Source: Eriocheir sinensis (taxonomy: Eukaryota; Arthropoda; Malacostraca; Decapoda; Varunidae). From it: 64,000 nucleotides of DNA. The DNA lies in assembly GCF_024679095.1 (NCBI RefSeq), contig NC_066520.1:16700831-16764830 (forward strand). The letters run 5' to 3'. The translations under genes and the position numbers were made by a program. The notes under the pieces are model-generated. The model was not told the DNA's origin. It ran no database searches and worked only from the letters and a program-made list of their open reading frames with translations. Within the stretch, counting starts at the first letter, position 1, and every line of letters starts with the position of its first letter. Shown piece by piece: positions 1-18,690 of this stretch.

Positions 1-1500
<1,500 letters not shown>

Positions 1501-1799
1501 ACACCGGCCAGCGTAACAATCAGCCGTCACACTCCCGCCCTCGTAAATCTTCCCAAAGTTCCCGTATTTTCTCCCCTTGATCATGGCGTCCACCTGTTTT
1601 GCGGACCCTGAGAGAGGTGAAGCACATAGAGGAGGTGCTGATGGGGGCTGAGAGGGACGGAGGCACGCTGAGTGGGTAATAGAGAAGCCGAGAGGAACGT
1701 AAAGATGCGGAGTGGGAAATGAGAGCTAGGGATGAAGGGAAAATGCTGACTGTGACTGAGTGGGTAAACTGAGAACAAGAACCGTGTGTGTGAGTATGC

Positions 1800-2045
1800 G
1801 TGTGAGTGTGCGTGTGTGTGACTGGGAAAGCTTCAATTATGTGCCGAGAGCTGAGTAAAAGTGATACTGATTGAACCTAACTCGATCACGCACATTCTGA
1901 AGGGGACAGTGGCTAAGTGAGTGTTATCTGAGAAGAACAGAAGAACTAATTGTGTGTGCGAGTGTGTGTTTGACTTGGGAAAGCTTGAATCACGTGTTGA
2001 GAGGAGGGGTTTAAATGCTGATCAAACCTAACACGATTATAAGCA
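1800..2045. repeat. tandem duplication, unit about 165 bp, two copies
   Basis: Two related copies share GGGAAAGCTT-AAT, the A/TGATCAA/GAACCTAAC phrase and the flanking TGTGTGTG; the copies start near 1805 and 1970. Confidence 0.5.
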
Positions 2046-2079
2046 TGTGATCGTGATTCCGTGTTCTTTGGGAGTGTGT

Positions 2080-3020
2080 GAAAGCCTTGAGCAAGGTTGT
2101 ACTATCAGCATGGATTAATTATCTTCTTATATACCTTGCCTTCCCTTGGTATACATAAGACACTGCAGCAGAGCGCCACCTGCCACAGCCTCTCCTCCTT
2201 TGCCTTCCTTATATCTGCGTAAGCCGTAAAAAAGATCATTCGAGTGGAAGCAGTGAAGATATGCGAGTGTCAGTCTGAAGAGTAATGCAGCAGGACTCGT
2301 ATTTTCACATGTATCAGAGCCTTTGCAGTACGCCTATTTATAAAGCCTCTCGTAGAAGTTGTTGGGCTTTCCATGGACTTTTTTTGTGATGCTGGGGATA
2401 GTTTTACACGGCTTCTGCATATTGGAAGGGATAAACACCTTTGAAAACTCAGGTAATCTTCTCTGTTGCTTCAGAAAATAATCGTAATGAGAGCCCGATA
2501 CGTTTTGTAATGGTGATGATAGTTTTACACGGCTTCTGCATATTGGAAGGGATAAACACCTTTGAAAACTCAGGTAATCTTCTCTGTTGCTTCAGAAAAT
2601 AATCGTAATGAGAGCCCGATACGTTTTGTGATGTTGGTGATAGTTTTACACGGGTTCTGCATCTTGATCGAGAGAAATACCTTTGAAAACTCGGGTAATC
2701 TTCTCTGTGGCCTTGGGAAGTAATCGTAATGGGAGCCAGTTATGTTTAAGAATACGGACACAGCAGGAGAGCACGGCACCACCTACCACACGGCTTCTAC
2801 ATCTTGAACGGGAAAAACGACCATGCAAGAAAACCCGGTAAATCTTCTTTGCGCCCTTGGGAAACAGTCGTAATAGGAGCCTCGATACACTTAAGAATAT
2901 ATACCCAGCAGGAGAACAGATCACCCCCCACCTCCTTCAGCCTCACCACCATTGCCTTCATTATCTCCGCGTAAATCGTAAAAGACCATTCGCGGGAAGC
3001 AGGGCCACGATTCCACGAGT
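2080..3020. repeat. dispersed repeat with an internal tandem array
   Basis: A unit of about 122 bp occurs four times (about 2391, 2514, 2635 and 2789) with decaying identity; each copy has a TTTTACACGGCTTCTGCAT-like start and an ATCGTAATGAGAGCC-like end. It is flanked by two copies of a second segment (about 2198-2242 and 2949-2993, sharing TTGCCTTC-TTAT-TC-GCGTAA). The unit is alignable by eye to the internal part of SINE-like family B seen at 52950 and 57500. Confidence 0.65.
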
Positions 3021-3534
3021 GTCAGTCAGCCCTCTTCGTCCCGTCAAACAAGTCGCGCGCTCCGGTACACCGATGACTCAGCGGAGAACATTGATGCGGA
3101 GTCGCTACAAGACCTGCCCGCCTCGAGGAGACAATAGAGGATCCACGAATGCCCGGAGAGTTTACAGGGTATGCCACTTTATGGGCGCCCGATACGAGGC
3201 ATGATGCATGGGGGTCACCGACTGGCTTGGGGAGGTCAAAGCAGAGCAGACGAGGAAAGCTGTGTACCGTTAGATCGTCCAGTAGCGAGGAATGATCATG
3301 AGCGTGCCGAGAGAACCAGAGACGAAGAGATGCGGGAAAGAATGAGTGATTTATTATTGACTCCGGGGCAAGGAAAGTAGGGTAGTGCGGGATGGTGCCT
3401 CGGGGTGTTGCTGTGTTTAGAGACGTTGAGATATGTGTGTGTAGAGGAAAAACTGGCTAAAGGGTTCTTGATATGCGGGTTCTGTTGGGTTTATAGTCCC
3501 ATGCCATTCTCTAATATGGTAATACAGGAAGAAG

Positions 3535-3651
<117 letters not shown>

Positions 3652-4137
3652 GTCACAGATTGGACACGTGTTTGACCGAACGAGAAGCCACTTAATCCAC
3701 TTCGTAGAGCCGTGTCGAATCTTACAACAAGAAGGGACATTACATGGAGGCTTCATCGATATATGTACGCCCATTTATCTGTTCATACACATCCCTCCCT
3801 TACTCTATCTATCTATCTACTTATACCGCTGTGAAAATATATATATACTTTTTTCTATTCTCCGAGCTCTAGTCGTTAGTCTCATGCTTGTGGTTTGTGG
3901 CCGCAGACGAGTAAGTGTTGGTCGTTTGCAATGGTCCGAGCGTCTCCCTGACAAGCAGACGTAACGAGCGCTACCGAGGGACAACAACTCCCCTCAGCAG
4001 CTGTTTGTGGTCGTGCGCGTGTCACAGTAATAAAGGAAATGTTCTCCAAGTTGAAAATAGATTCGAAACTTCACGATGTTGTGTCATAAGGCGCAAATGC
4101 TTATAAATTAACATCAACCGAAGCCAACGTCGCATTT

Positions 4138-4272
4138 TCTTACAGTAAAGGAAGCAGCTCAAGGGCGAAAAAGCAAACAAACAAACAAACAAACAAACAA
4201 ACAAACAAAGACAGCTAGCACTGCTCCTATAAAAGCAAGCAGAGAAGAGTGGTCAAAAGAGAGGTCGGTTTT
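4138..4272 (-). repeat. SINE-like family A copy (with AAAC expansion)
   Basis: The reverse complement has the family A signature: gagaggtc-type head, TATAGGAGCA in the middle, and a tail that reads GAGCTGCTTCCTTTACTGTA. An (AAAC)n expansion (4168-4208) replaces the usual T-rich spacer. Confidence 0.65.
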
Positions 4273-4409
4273 GTTAGAGGTGGAATCATGTATGCATTTC
4301 AACCCAGAGGAAATAGAATGTTTTGACTGAGAGCACGATTCCAGTCCTTATACTTTGCTTCACTTATCAAACAGTTGCTTGGAATTTGATTAGATACTTT
4401 TTGATAAGG

Positions 4410-4975
4410 AGATTTAGTCCATCCCCGCCAGGTTTAGCAATACAATGAAGCCGGAAGGTTTTTAATGTTGATGAGGGAAGAAATATATACTTACTAATGT
4501 CCTAGACTCATTCTTTGCTTCCCTCCTATACTTTTTAATGTTGGATATGTTGCTTTAGTTCATCCCTGACAACTTGAGGAATGTAATGAAGCCGGAAGGT
4601 TTTAATGAAGATGAGGGAAGAAATATAAACTTATTTATATCCTAGACTCATGCTTTGCTTCCCTCCTTTACTTTATAATGTTGGATATGTTGCTTTAGCC
4701 CATCCTCTATAACTTGAGATATATAATGAATTCGGAAGGTTATAATGTTGACGAGGGAACAAACATATACTTTACATCCTTGCCTCACACATCGCCTCTC
4801 TCACTTACTTTTTGATATTAGGTAAGTAACTTTAGTCTATCCTCTATAACTTGAGAAATACAATGAAGCCGGAAGGTTATAATGTTGACGAGGGAATAAA
4901 CATATACTTTACCTCCTCGCCTCATTCCTCGCCTCCCTCCTTACTTGTGGTTCCCAGGGAAAGACTTTAGTGTCC
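4410..4975. repeat. tandem array, unit about 140 bp, four copies
   Basis: Copies start near 4413, 4556, 4697 and 4832 (spacings 143, 141, 135). Each contains TTTAGT-CATCC, AATGAAGCCGGAAGGTT and GATGAGGGAAGAAA-like phrases. Divergence between copies suggests an old array. Confidence 0.8.
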
Positions 4976-5271
4976 TGTGGCATGTAAGCAGCGCCCCGAC
5001 ATCCTCAATTTCTTTGATTATAAATGCAAATACACGTCAGTCAGCACGCCCATTACTTTTATTATCCGCCGCCGCCATTAAATTGCTTCCCCGCGGCCGC
5101 AACGAACCCGCTAGATTGTCTGTTTACGTAAAAGTGACGGAAGCAATGTCAAGCAGAAAGGAGAATTGTTGCCTCGAGGACTTCTGATGTTGTATGACGG
5201 AAGACGCGAGAAAGCAACTTAGATCGTGAACAACTAAAATATTTATAACGCTCATTTTTCTTGATTTGCTC

Positions 5272-5312
<41 letters not shown>

Positions 5313-6428
5313 GTTATTGTGATGTTGTCGTTGTTATTGTGTTTATTATGCTGAGACTGACCTAGTACGATCCTAAACCCGAATCTTCAACTAACGAAAC
5401 CACTTTAAGATTCAACTCTCTAACTGCATGTTCTCAATTCTTTTTTGATCCTTTTTTTCTATTATTTTATCTACTTCTATTCTCCGATCTTTTTGCTGGC
5501 ATATTTAAAACTATATACTTTTTTTCACGCAAGTTCACTTTCCCAATTGCATGAAGTAAATATATAAAGTTTTCAGACCATATAAATACTCGTTGCTTAA
5601 TTAAAACCATATTCACGTTTTTTTTATATAGTGAACTAAGTATAATAATCTGCGCGTTGAAACTTCTTTATATCCTTCGAGGTCTCGTGAACCTGAATCC
5701 TCTTTGTCTTTGTGTCGGGTTGGCCGTATAATCTTGATGGTTCTTTATCTCGTGCGTTGATTCGGAGCGTCTTTGTTGGGTCCATGGTGTGTGTGTGTGT
5801 GTGTGTGTGTGTGTCAAGGCGGGACAAGGGCCAGTGTGTGGATGATTCAGGGCTAAGCCTTCTCGGACACACACACACACACACACACGGGCAGCGAGAC
5901 AACGTAGCACCAAAATAACCTGAGTGGACCGCGTTACCTCTCTCCCCTTCCCCCGCTGGCCCCTGACCAGCTGTCGCCCTTACACTACCTGGCAGGCCCC
6001 TCACTCGCCCCTCACTCGCCCCTCACCCTCGTTCTCCCCTTTACTCGCCCTCACTCACCTTTATACCTTCCCCTCACTCCTCCCTTCACATTTTTTCCTT
6101 TATGCTCTCCTCACACTTCTCAGAGACTTCAGGAATATCCCCTTCCTTACCCCCCTTCATTATTTTGTTCCAAGTTCTTATAGATAAAAAAAGTATTATA
6201 AACAGATATTTGACGTGAGGGCCACTAGGCAGCCGCTGACACAGACGAGCGCCCGTCACCAGAAGATAAAGTGCTAGGTGTAATTTCTATTCTAAATCAC
6301 GTTTCTGGCTATCCGTCGTAGGCGAGTCCGTAATTAATGTTTTCTAACCCACCAAATGGCAGGGTGTTCAAGATACCCCTGCATGACACTCACTTTGGCT
6401 GCTATAAGTTTTGGTAATTATATGTGAT
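4976..6428. repeat. mixed unique sequence with TG/CA microsatellites
   Basis: TG runs lie at 5275-5310 and 5787-5814, and a CA run at 5867-5888. The last two are complementary across a 52-bp spacer and could pair. A C/T-rich block follows (5930-6160). No supported gene. Confidence 0.6.
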
Positions 6429-6492
6429 TAGCGGTCTTTTTTATTCTTATTTATTATTGCCTTTGAGCTTCTTCCTTTGGTGTAAAATAAAA
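6429..6492 (+). repeat. SINE-like family A, 3' part
   Basis: Contains TAGCGGTCTTTTTTATT followed by GCCTTTGAGCTTCTTCCTTTGGTGTAAAA, the tail signature of family A with a few substitutions. Confidence 0.55.
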
Positions 6493-7390
6493 TCCGATTC
6501 ATATAACACGCCAGAAAGAATAAAACACGACTTTCCACAAATCCCGAATTCCTGTTTATGTTCACGCCTATTCAGTACTAGCGAGCATCCTTGTTTCAAC
6601 CAGCTAAGAATGGCAGGCACGCTTCCTAGGCGATGACATGGATTGAAAACGACGCCAGGAATGATAAGTCGCCGTAACACTCAGAATTCTTGTAGTGGTG
6701 GTTACTTAGCACTACGGCGGCTGTTCCTGCGTGCCCGAACATACTCAACACGTGTCCACCAAGCCTCGATATCGCTTCTCGTGTCTTCGTCGTGGGAGTA
6801 ACGCTTTTTCGCAGCCCTTCAGAGTTCCGCGGTAGGAAAAACCTGTTTGCACAATACACAGAAAACCGGAAAGAGAACACGTCTGCTTCCTGTGCCTCCC
6901 CGGTGTGACATACTACTCGCCTAATTTGTTGTGCTGCTGATGTTCCGGACAGAAATTGTGTGATTTACAACTTTGCAATTACTCATGACTATGCCTAGAT
7001 TAGGGTGGTTCAGTAGCGTTAATCTAGCGCAGGATGAGCGACGCTGTTATTACGGGTGATAGAGACAGGTTGCATTTTCTTGATTATTCACCAGAAAATG
7101 GATTCGCATGTAAGTAGTTTATACCGAGGAACTGATCATGCCTTCAGCTATCCCGTCATTACCTACTTCCTGTGTGTGTCTGTTCTCATGTCACTCACTG
7201 TTCGTGTTATATTTTCAATCACTCATTTTTAAGGGAAACGAAAAGATTATAATTTTACTCCCTGTTCACTCTTTCCTGTTCGTTTCTTCTTAATCTCTCG
7301 TGTCCCATTATCTGTAATTATATTGCTTTTTATTTGTTTTTTGCCTGTGAATCCTTATATTTACCTCTTGTCTTCCTATAACTCCTATTA
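6493..7390. other. intergenic, no feature recognised
   Basis: Mostly unique, AT-moderate sequence. No gene, RNA gene or strong repeat was recognised. Confidence 0.5.
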
Positions 7391-9180
<1,790 letters not shown>

Positions 9181-9487
9181 TTTTTCTGGTCTCATAATTT
9201 CCTCCCGCCAACACTCTTCTTCCTCTCCATCGTCTAGCTTGTTACTCCGTGTTGTACTTGTGTTTGTAGGTCGTTTTGGGGGCTTTGTAAACACTTGTAT
9301 CATCTCCCTAACTTCTCTGTAGTTTAAGTGTACATTAGTGTCCTTTCTTCTGTAGGTTTGTGGCGGTTTTATATTCGGTGCTCATTAGGGAAAGTGTTGT
9401 GTGTATTTGTGTGTGTGTGTGTTTTTTTTCTTTCCGTCGCTCATTAGGAGAAAAAAAGTGTTGGTGTATTCTCAGACCCTCCGCCCT

Positions 9488-9690
9488 TCTCATCAATTAT
9501 TTCCAAAGACCAAGAAGGGGATTAATCGGGTTCTCATGAGCTGTCTTTTACGTTCATGGTACAGAAGCTTTGTCGAACTACCACCAGGGTTATAAAACTA
9601 CCAATTTATATGCCCACAACTCTTACGAAATCCATGTCATATATGTGTGTGTGTTTATGCTTAGATGCTGAAATGTTTAAAAATATGACC
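9488..9690 (-). repeat. SINE-like family B copy
   Basis: In reverse orientation it shows the family B phrases: ACCACCAGGGTTATAAAAC, TTCATGGTACAGAAG, and TTATTTCCAAAGACCAAGAAG followed by ATTAATC; it ends with the AATGTTTAAAAATATGAC head. Confidence 0.65.
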
Positions 9691-9928
9691 TATAGGTGTA
9701 TACATCAGTGGTGTTATTATTTCTGTGTGTGTATAGCAGTTTATTTTTACGTTCTTCATAAAACCTTGACTCCTATCACTTCGCATCACTTAAATTAGAA
9801 TGAAATGGGGCAAGAGAGGGAACACTAAAGACAGAGATAAAGATAAAAAACGACAGATATACCACCAAGAGGAAAATATTAGGAGAGTCTAGTCACAAAA
9901 ATGATGAAAACAAGAAATAGTAAAACGA

Positions 9929-9931
<3 letters not shown>

Positions 9932-9963
<32 letters not shown>

Positions 9964-9998
9964 TGTGATGAGGTAAAGAAATGTGTTATCTCTTTCTT

Positions 9999-10062
<64 letters not shown>
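9932..10062. repeat. (GA)n and (CT)n pair
   Basis: A GA tract at 9932-9959 faces a CT tract at 10001-10062. The complementary arms are separated by about 40 bp and could form a hairpin. Confidence 0.9.
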
Positions 10063-10067
<5 letters not shown>

Positions 10068-10276
10068 AACAATAGATAAACTTCTTTCTCAGTGGCCGTG
10101 GACATTCCTTAGTCAGTCAGGGTACTCTTGCGGTAGGGGCGAGGAGGAAAGGAGGAGGAGGAGAGGAGGAGAGAATGGAGGAAAGGTAAGGAGGGAGGGG
10201 AGCAGAGAAGGGGAAAGGAGATAAAGGGGAGCGAACACCTGTCTACACATTTGTTGTATCCTGAAAGAAAAAGAAA

Positions 10277-10703
<427 letters not shown>

Positions 10704-11239
10704 AGGCCGCCCCTTCCCATCACTCGCCTGAAGCAGATCGTGTCGGAACAAATTTTAGACGTAGGCCGTAAGAGGTTCAATTAAGGTTAGGAATGTCAAC
10801 AGCGAGAGAGAGAGAGAGAGAATGTCACCACTCACTCACCCTAACGACCCCATCACTCTTATAGCGAGTCTGAGAGAGGAAGAGAGAGTCCAGCGAGTGG
10901 TCGAGAGAGAGAGAAGGAGAGGGAGAGGGAGAGGGAGAATATAAATGGTGAAAAAGAGGAGAAATAGAAGGAATAGAAAAGGGATTATATATTAGGAAGA
11001 ATCTGGCAGTCATGTTTGGAGGAGGAGGAGGAGGAGGAGGAGGTGAAGGAAGGGTAAGATGCTACATGAAGAATGCTTGTGGAGGAAAGATGAAATGGAA
11101 AATCGGAGAGAAAAAAAAGGAAGGGAGTTAAAAGGAGAAGAGTTGGCTGGTAAATAAGAATAAAATAATAAAACTGATGTCTGTAATGGAATAAAACAAT
11201 AAAATAACATAAAATCGCCATGTGGTGGAGATATTATCA

Positions 11240-12120
11240 TTTATTATTTTGTTCTTGAGTGTGTTGTAATATCCTAATTGAGTGTACGTGTATTTTCTTT
11301 TTTTTTTCTTTTTTTTTTGTCTCCCGCTGTTGATGCTGGTGGTGCTGTCATTTTCTTTTTCTTATCTTTTTTTCTTTTTTCGTTTTTTTTTTTTTCGTTC
11401 CCCGACGTTACATTCATCACTGCCATTCGTCTCTGCCAGATTATCTTTTCGTAAATGAAGTCCTTACCTCGTGCTGTAAATCTCGGGGTAATTTTTTTTC
11501 CCCGTCATTGTCTTTCGTCATGTTTTTTTCTTACCTTTTTGTCCTCCGTTATCACCACCGGCGATACTCACCATTACTTATTTTCGTTTTTTTTATATTT
11601 TTTTCTTATTTTTTTGTTCTAGAGTAAAGGAGAAAGTGGAGGGCAAGAAAAGAAGAAGCAAAATATCGAGCGTTCTTTTCTTCTTTTTTTTCACAAACGG
11701 CGGCAGTATTATTATTTACATCATCCTTATTTCAATCACCACTACCATCACCACTACCATCACCACCACCACGACCAACACTAACGCCACCACCACCATC
11801 AATAACAAATTCAAGAGCAGGAACAATAACCCTTCATGAATATTTACCCTTAACAATTATTTTTTTCTACTAAGAGCAAGAACTTTAGGATCATCACCAC
11901 CACCAATATCACCACCATTAATATCACCACCACCAATATCACCACCACCAACACTATTACCTACATCACCATCATCAACACCAACTTCACCTTCCACTAA
12001 AATCACTATCACCCCCAACGAAATCCTTAACACCATTTCTATTACCAACAACAATAACAAGAAGAGTAACAATCCTCCATTATTACCACTGCAGCCTTCC
12101 CCTTCATCACCACCACGCTG
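11240..12120. repeat. T-rich stretch then (ACC/ATC)n trinucleotide region
   Basis: Poly-T patches (11290-11620) are followed by degenerate CACCACCAT-type triplets (11730-12115). No supported gene. Confidence 0.75.
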
Positions 12121-12296
12121 CCTTTGTCTTCTTACCTGACTTAATTAACTCTATATCTCACCTCTTCCTTAGTCTCGAATGTCATGTAAAAGTCTACGGA
12201 TGTTGTGTGTATAGTTTCATTGTCTTACTACCCTCCCTCTCTCCCTCCCTTCCTCCTTTCTCCCCTGTTGATACATTCTTAGACATGGACGTAGCG

Positions 12297-14869
<2,573 letters not shown>

Positions 14870-16890
14870 GAATCTACACCGTAAAGGGATTCTAACTCTT
14901 TTCCTCCCTCGTACCTGAACCGTAAAGGGATTCTAACTCTTTTCCATCCTTGTACCAACACCGTAAATGGAATCTAACTATTCCTCCCTCGTACCTACAC
15001 CGTATAAGGATTCTAATCTATTCCTCCCTCGTACCTACACCGTAAAGGGATTCTAACTATTCCTCTCTCGTACCTACACCGTAAAAGGATTCTAACTATT
15101 TATCCCTCGTACCTACACCGTAAAGGGATTCTAACTCTTTTCCTCCCTCGTACCTACACCGTATAAGGATTCTCACTCTTTTCCTCCCTCGTACCTACAC
15201 CGTATAAGGATTCTCACTCTTTTCCTCCCTCGTACCTACACCGTAAAAGGATTCTAACTATTCCTCCCTCGTACCTACACCGTATAAGGATTCTCACTCT
15301 TGTCCTCCCTCGTACCTACACCGTAAAGGGATTCTAACTATTCCTCCCTCGTACCTACACCGTAAAAGGATTCTAACTATTCCTCCCTCGTACCTACACT
15401 GAAAAAGGATCCTAACTATTCCTCCCTCGTACCTACACCGTAAAGGGATTCTAACTATTCCTCCCTCGTACCTACACCGTAAAAGGATTCTAACTATTCC
15501 TCCCTTGTACCTACACCGTAAAGGGATTCTAACTATTCCTCCCTCGTACCAACACCGTAAAGGGATTCTAACTATTCCTCCCTCGTACCTACACCGTAAA
15601 GGGATTCTAACTATTCCTCCCTCGTACCTACACCGTAAAGGGATTCTAACTATTCCTCCCTCGTACCTACACCGTAAAGGGATTCTAACTCTTTTCCTTC
15701 CTTGTACCTACACCGTAAAGGGATTCTAACTATTCCTCCCTCGTACCTACACCGTAAAGGGATTCTAACTATTCCTCCCTCGTACCTACACCGTAAAGGG
15801 ATTCTAACTATTCCTCCCTCGTACCTACACCGTAAAAGGATTCTAACTATTCCTCCCTCGTACCTACACTGAAAAAGGATCCTAACTATTCCTCCCTCGT
15901 ACCTACACCGTAAAGGGATTCTAACTATTCCTCCCTCGTACCTACACCGTAAAGGGATTCTAACTATTCCTCCCTCGTACCTACACCGTAAAGGGATTCT
16001 AACTATTCCTCCCTCGTACCAACACCGTAAAGGGATTCTAACTATTCCTCCCTCGTACCTGCACCGTAAAGGGATTCTAACTATTCCTCCCTCGTACCAA
16101 CACCGTAAAGGGATTCTAACTATTCCTCCCTCGTACCAACACCGTAAAGGGATTCTAACTATTCCTCCCTCGTACCAACACCGTAAAGGGATTCTAACTA
16201 TTCCTCCCTTGTACCAACACCGTAAAGGGATTCTAACTATTCCTCCCTCGTACCTACACCGTAAAGGGATTCTAACTATTCCTCCCTTGTACCAACACCG
16301 TAAAGGGATTCAAACTATTCCTCCCTCGTACCTACACCGTACAGGGATTCTAACTATTCCTCTCTTGTACCAACACCGTAAAGGGATTCAAACTATTCCT
16401 CTCTTGTACCAACACCGTAAAGGGATTCAAACTATTCCTCTCTTGTACCAACACCGTAAAGGGATTCAAACTATTCCTCCCTCATACCTACACCGTACAG
16501 GGATTCTAACTATTCCTCCCTCGTACCTACAGCGTAAAGGGATTTTAACTCTCTTCCTCCCTCGTACCTACACCGTAAAAGGATTCTAACTATTCCTCCC
16601 TTGTACCAACACCGTAAAGGGATTCAAACTATTCCTCCCTTGTACCTACACCGTAAAGGGATTCTAACTCTATTCCTCCATCGTATACCTACACCGTAAA
16701 AGGATTCTAACTCTATAGCTCCCTCCTACCAGTACCATATGGAAAGGGAGGGATTTTAACTCTTCCTCCCTCTATAATGTCTACACCGTAAAAGGATTCT
16801 AACTATTCCTCCCTCGTACCTACACCGTAAAGGGATTCTAACTATTCCTCCCTCGTACCTACACCGTAAAGGGATTCTAACTCTATAGCT
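14870..16890. repeat. 39-bp minisatellite array, about 50 copies
   Basis: The unit reads about CCTCCCTCGTACCTACACCG + TAAAGGGATTCTAACTATT (39 bp), with 42-45-bp variants that carry CTCTTTTCC. Units differ by single bases (AAAGGG/AAAAGG, ACCTACA/ACCAACA). A rare variant (TACACTGAAAAAGGATCC) occurs at 15391 and again at 15861, about 12 units apart, pointing to a higher-order duplication. There are no unique spacers, so it is not CRISPR-like. The unit length is a multiple of three, so long frames exist by construction. Confidence 0.95.
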
Positions 16891-16930
16891 CCCTCCTACC
16901 AGTACCATATGGAAAGGAAGGGAAAGAATG
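16700..16930. repeat. array-end duplication
   Basis: The phrase TAGCTCCCTCCTACCAGTAC followed by CATATGGAAAGG occurs twice (about 16717 and 16887), with array units in between. The ATGATCAGTGAATC phrase also occurs at both array ends (about 14860 and 16973), so the array edges were themselves duplicated. Confidence 0.75.
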
Positions 16931-17117
16931 GGTGATGTCTGTATAATATTGTTTGAAGTGGGAAAACGAAGCAATGATCAGTGAATCCATACCGTAAAAT
17001 GATTCCAACTTTAATCCTACATTCCGCAATCGCCCTATGACTACTGTATTTTGCGGCGGCGTGATTATATAGCCCAATGAATCTCCCTCCCGCTCTCCCT
17101 CTTCGCTCTTACCCCAG

Positions 17118-17217
17118 CATCCAGGCCCACCATGCAGCCCTACCACTATACCTTATATGCTTCACCTCATTACAACTCCGCGTTCCCAGCCTCCACGGTA
17201 GCCATCCACTTCAATAC
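17118..17217 (+). CDS. candidate plus-strand exon of an unidentified gene (partial)
   Basis: A 100-bp segment is bounded by a strong acceptor (CTCTTCGCTCTTACCCCAG) and a strong donor (GTGAGT). Inside it, an ATG at 17132 in good Kozak context (CCCACCATG) opens 28 codons that begin MQPYHYTLYASPHYNSAF and reach the donor in phase 2. If unspliced, the frame stops at the donor (TGA). The peptide is rich in Tyr, His, Pro and Ser, and codon choice is mixed rather than repeat-like. It sits just downstream of the 39-bp array, in the 3' flank of vg and on the opposite strand. I recognise no family and found no partner exon. It could be the first coding exon of another gene, a non-coding RNA exon, or chance. 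Confidence 0.33.
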
Positions 17218-17338
17218 GTGAGTGATGTTAAAGCTTCCCTGCCCGCACGCACTGATTTGGCAGTAAGGAACGTGGTCAAGGATATACGTGTGCTTCGGTG
17301 TTGGTTAAGAAAGTGAGGAAAGAGAGACAGTAAAGGAA

Positions 17339-17900
17339 ATTATTGGGGAAAAACCGTTGATTCTTTACACATATAATTAGAGGAAACTGGAAAATGAAAA
17401 GACTAACACATATTTCGTTTTTTCAGTGGTATTTGTAGTGCCAAGTGCCAGGATGTTGCTGTGTAGTTATCGTATCGGGGAGAAGAGAAATTAGTAAAAG
17501 AAAATACGTTGATTCTGCGCACATATAATTAGAGGAAACTGGAAAATGAGAAGACGTAACACATATTTCGTTTTTTTCAGTGGTCTTTGTAGTGCCAAGT
17601 GCCAGGATGTTGTCAAGTTATCGTATCGGGGAGAAGAGAAATTAGTAAAAGAAAACACGTTGATTCTGCGCACATCCAAGTAGAGGAAACTGGACATCTG
17701 AGAAGACTAACACATACTTCGTTTTTCACTTGTCATTACGTTGTCAAGTGCCAGGATGTTGATGTAAGTTAACGTACCGGGGAAAAGATGAATTAGTGAA
17801 AGAAAATACGTTGATTCTGCACACCGCCAAGGAGGGGAAACTAGAAGCTGAGAAGACTAACACATACTTCGTTTTTCAGTGCCAGGATATTGCGGAGTCA
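17339..17900. repeat. tandem array, unit about 155 bp, four copies
   Basis: Copies begin near 17339, 17493, 17650 and 17801. Shared phrases are GAAAATACGTTGATTCTGC, AGAGGAAACTGGA, GACTAACACATA-TTCGTTTTT and GTGCCAAGTGCCAGGATGTTG. Confidence 0.85.
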
Positions 17901-18054
17901 TCATATCGTGACTAAAAAAATCGTTATCTATACACCGTGAGAGTTGATCAGGTAATGCAGGTAATGATTCATCCACCGCAACATTTATTATACTTCTTCC
18001 CTCGCTTGACTCCGGCTGCTCGTGTTAGTGTATTATTTATATGGACATGAATGG

Positions 18055-18185
18055 TGAATATAATGACCAGCCGCCCAGTACGCTTGCTTCGCCCTCGCTT
18101 CTGATTGGCCGAGGCTTGAGTGGTGGGCGGAGCTTCCTCTATCGACCCGCCCTCCCATTGGTCCTCCCCTTAATGCAGAGAAATG
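18055..18185. promoter_or_regulatory. candidate promoter-like island (two CCAAT-type boxes, GC box)
   Basis: ATTGG motifs at 18104-18108 and 18157-18161 flank GGGCGGAGC (18125). This GC-richer patch lies in otherwise AT-rich repeat DNA. There is no TATA box and no adjacent ORF. It could belong to a neighbouring gene or be chance. Confidence 0.25.
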
Positions 18186-18435
18186 ACACTGCAAATAGTT
18201 TTATAATTTTCTCGATGGAGTTTTCGTTTTCGGTTTTTAGTTTCGGAAGCAATAAGGATAATTTTTCAAAGCGCGGCGTGCGTGGCCAGAATGTGTGATT
18301 GCCGTGATATTTATTTGATTTTATTCATTCTCAGTTTTTTTTGTTACGTAGCGTCGGAGTTATACGGATGCATATATCGTGATTTTTGTTTTGTTTTGTT
18401 TGGTATTTGCTTTGTTATTGATGGTGGTTATTGTG

Positions 18436-18643
18436 GTGGAGGAGGAGGAGGTGGTGGTGGTGGTGGTGGTGATGATAGTGGCATTCCTAGTGGGTTTATA
18501 TATTTGTTTACAATAATAGTAGTAGTAGTAGTAGTGATGTTGTTAGTATTCTAAATTTTTTCGTTATTATTACATCAACAACAACAACAAAAAAGCTACA
18601 AATGCTATCGCTACAACTGCCTTTTTATCCCTTCTTCTGAAAT

Positions 18644-18684
<41 letters not shown>

Positions 18685-18690
18685 CGTCTA
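18436..18690. repeat. (GGT)n, (GTA)n and (AAC)n triplet tracts
   Basis: GGT at 18436-18470, GTA near 18515-18535, and AAC at 18643-18685. Confidence 0.9.

Noticed and set aside
15505..16589. ORFs with repeated peptide HRKGILTIPPSYL
   Set aside because: Direct consequence of a 39-bp unit (multiple of three); frames start and stop at unit variants and there is no independent coding evidence.
14870..16890. Regular direct repeats resembling a CRISPR array
   Set aside because: Repeats are head-to-tail with no unique spacers, the sequence context is eukaryotic, and no cas genes are present.
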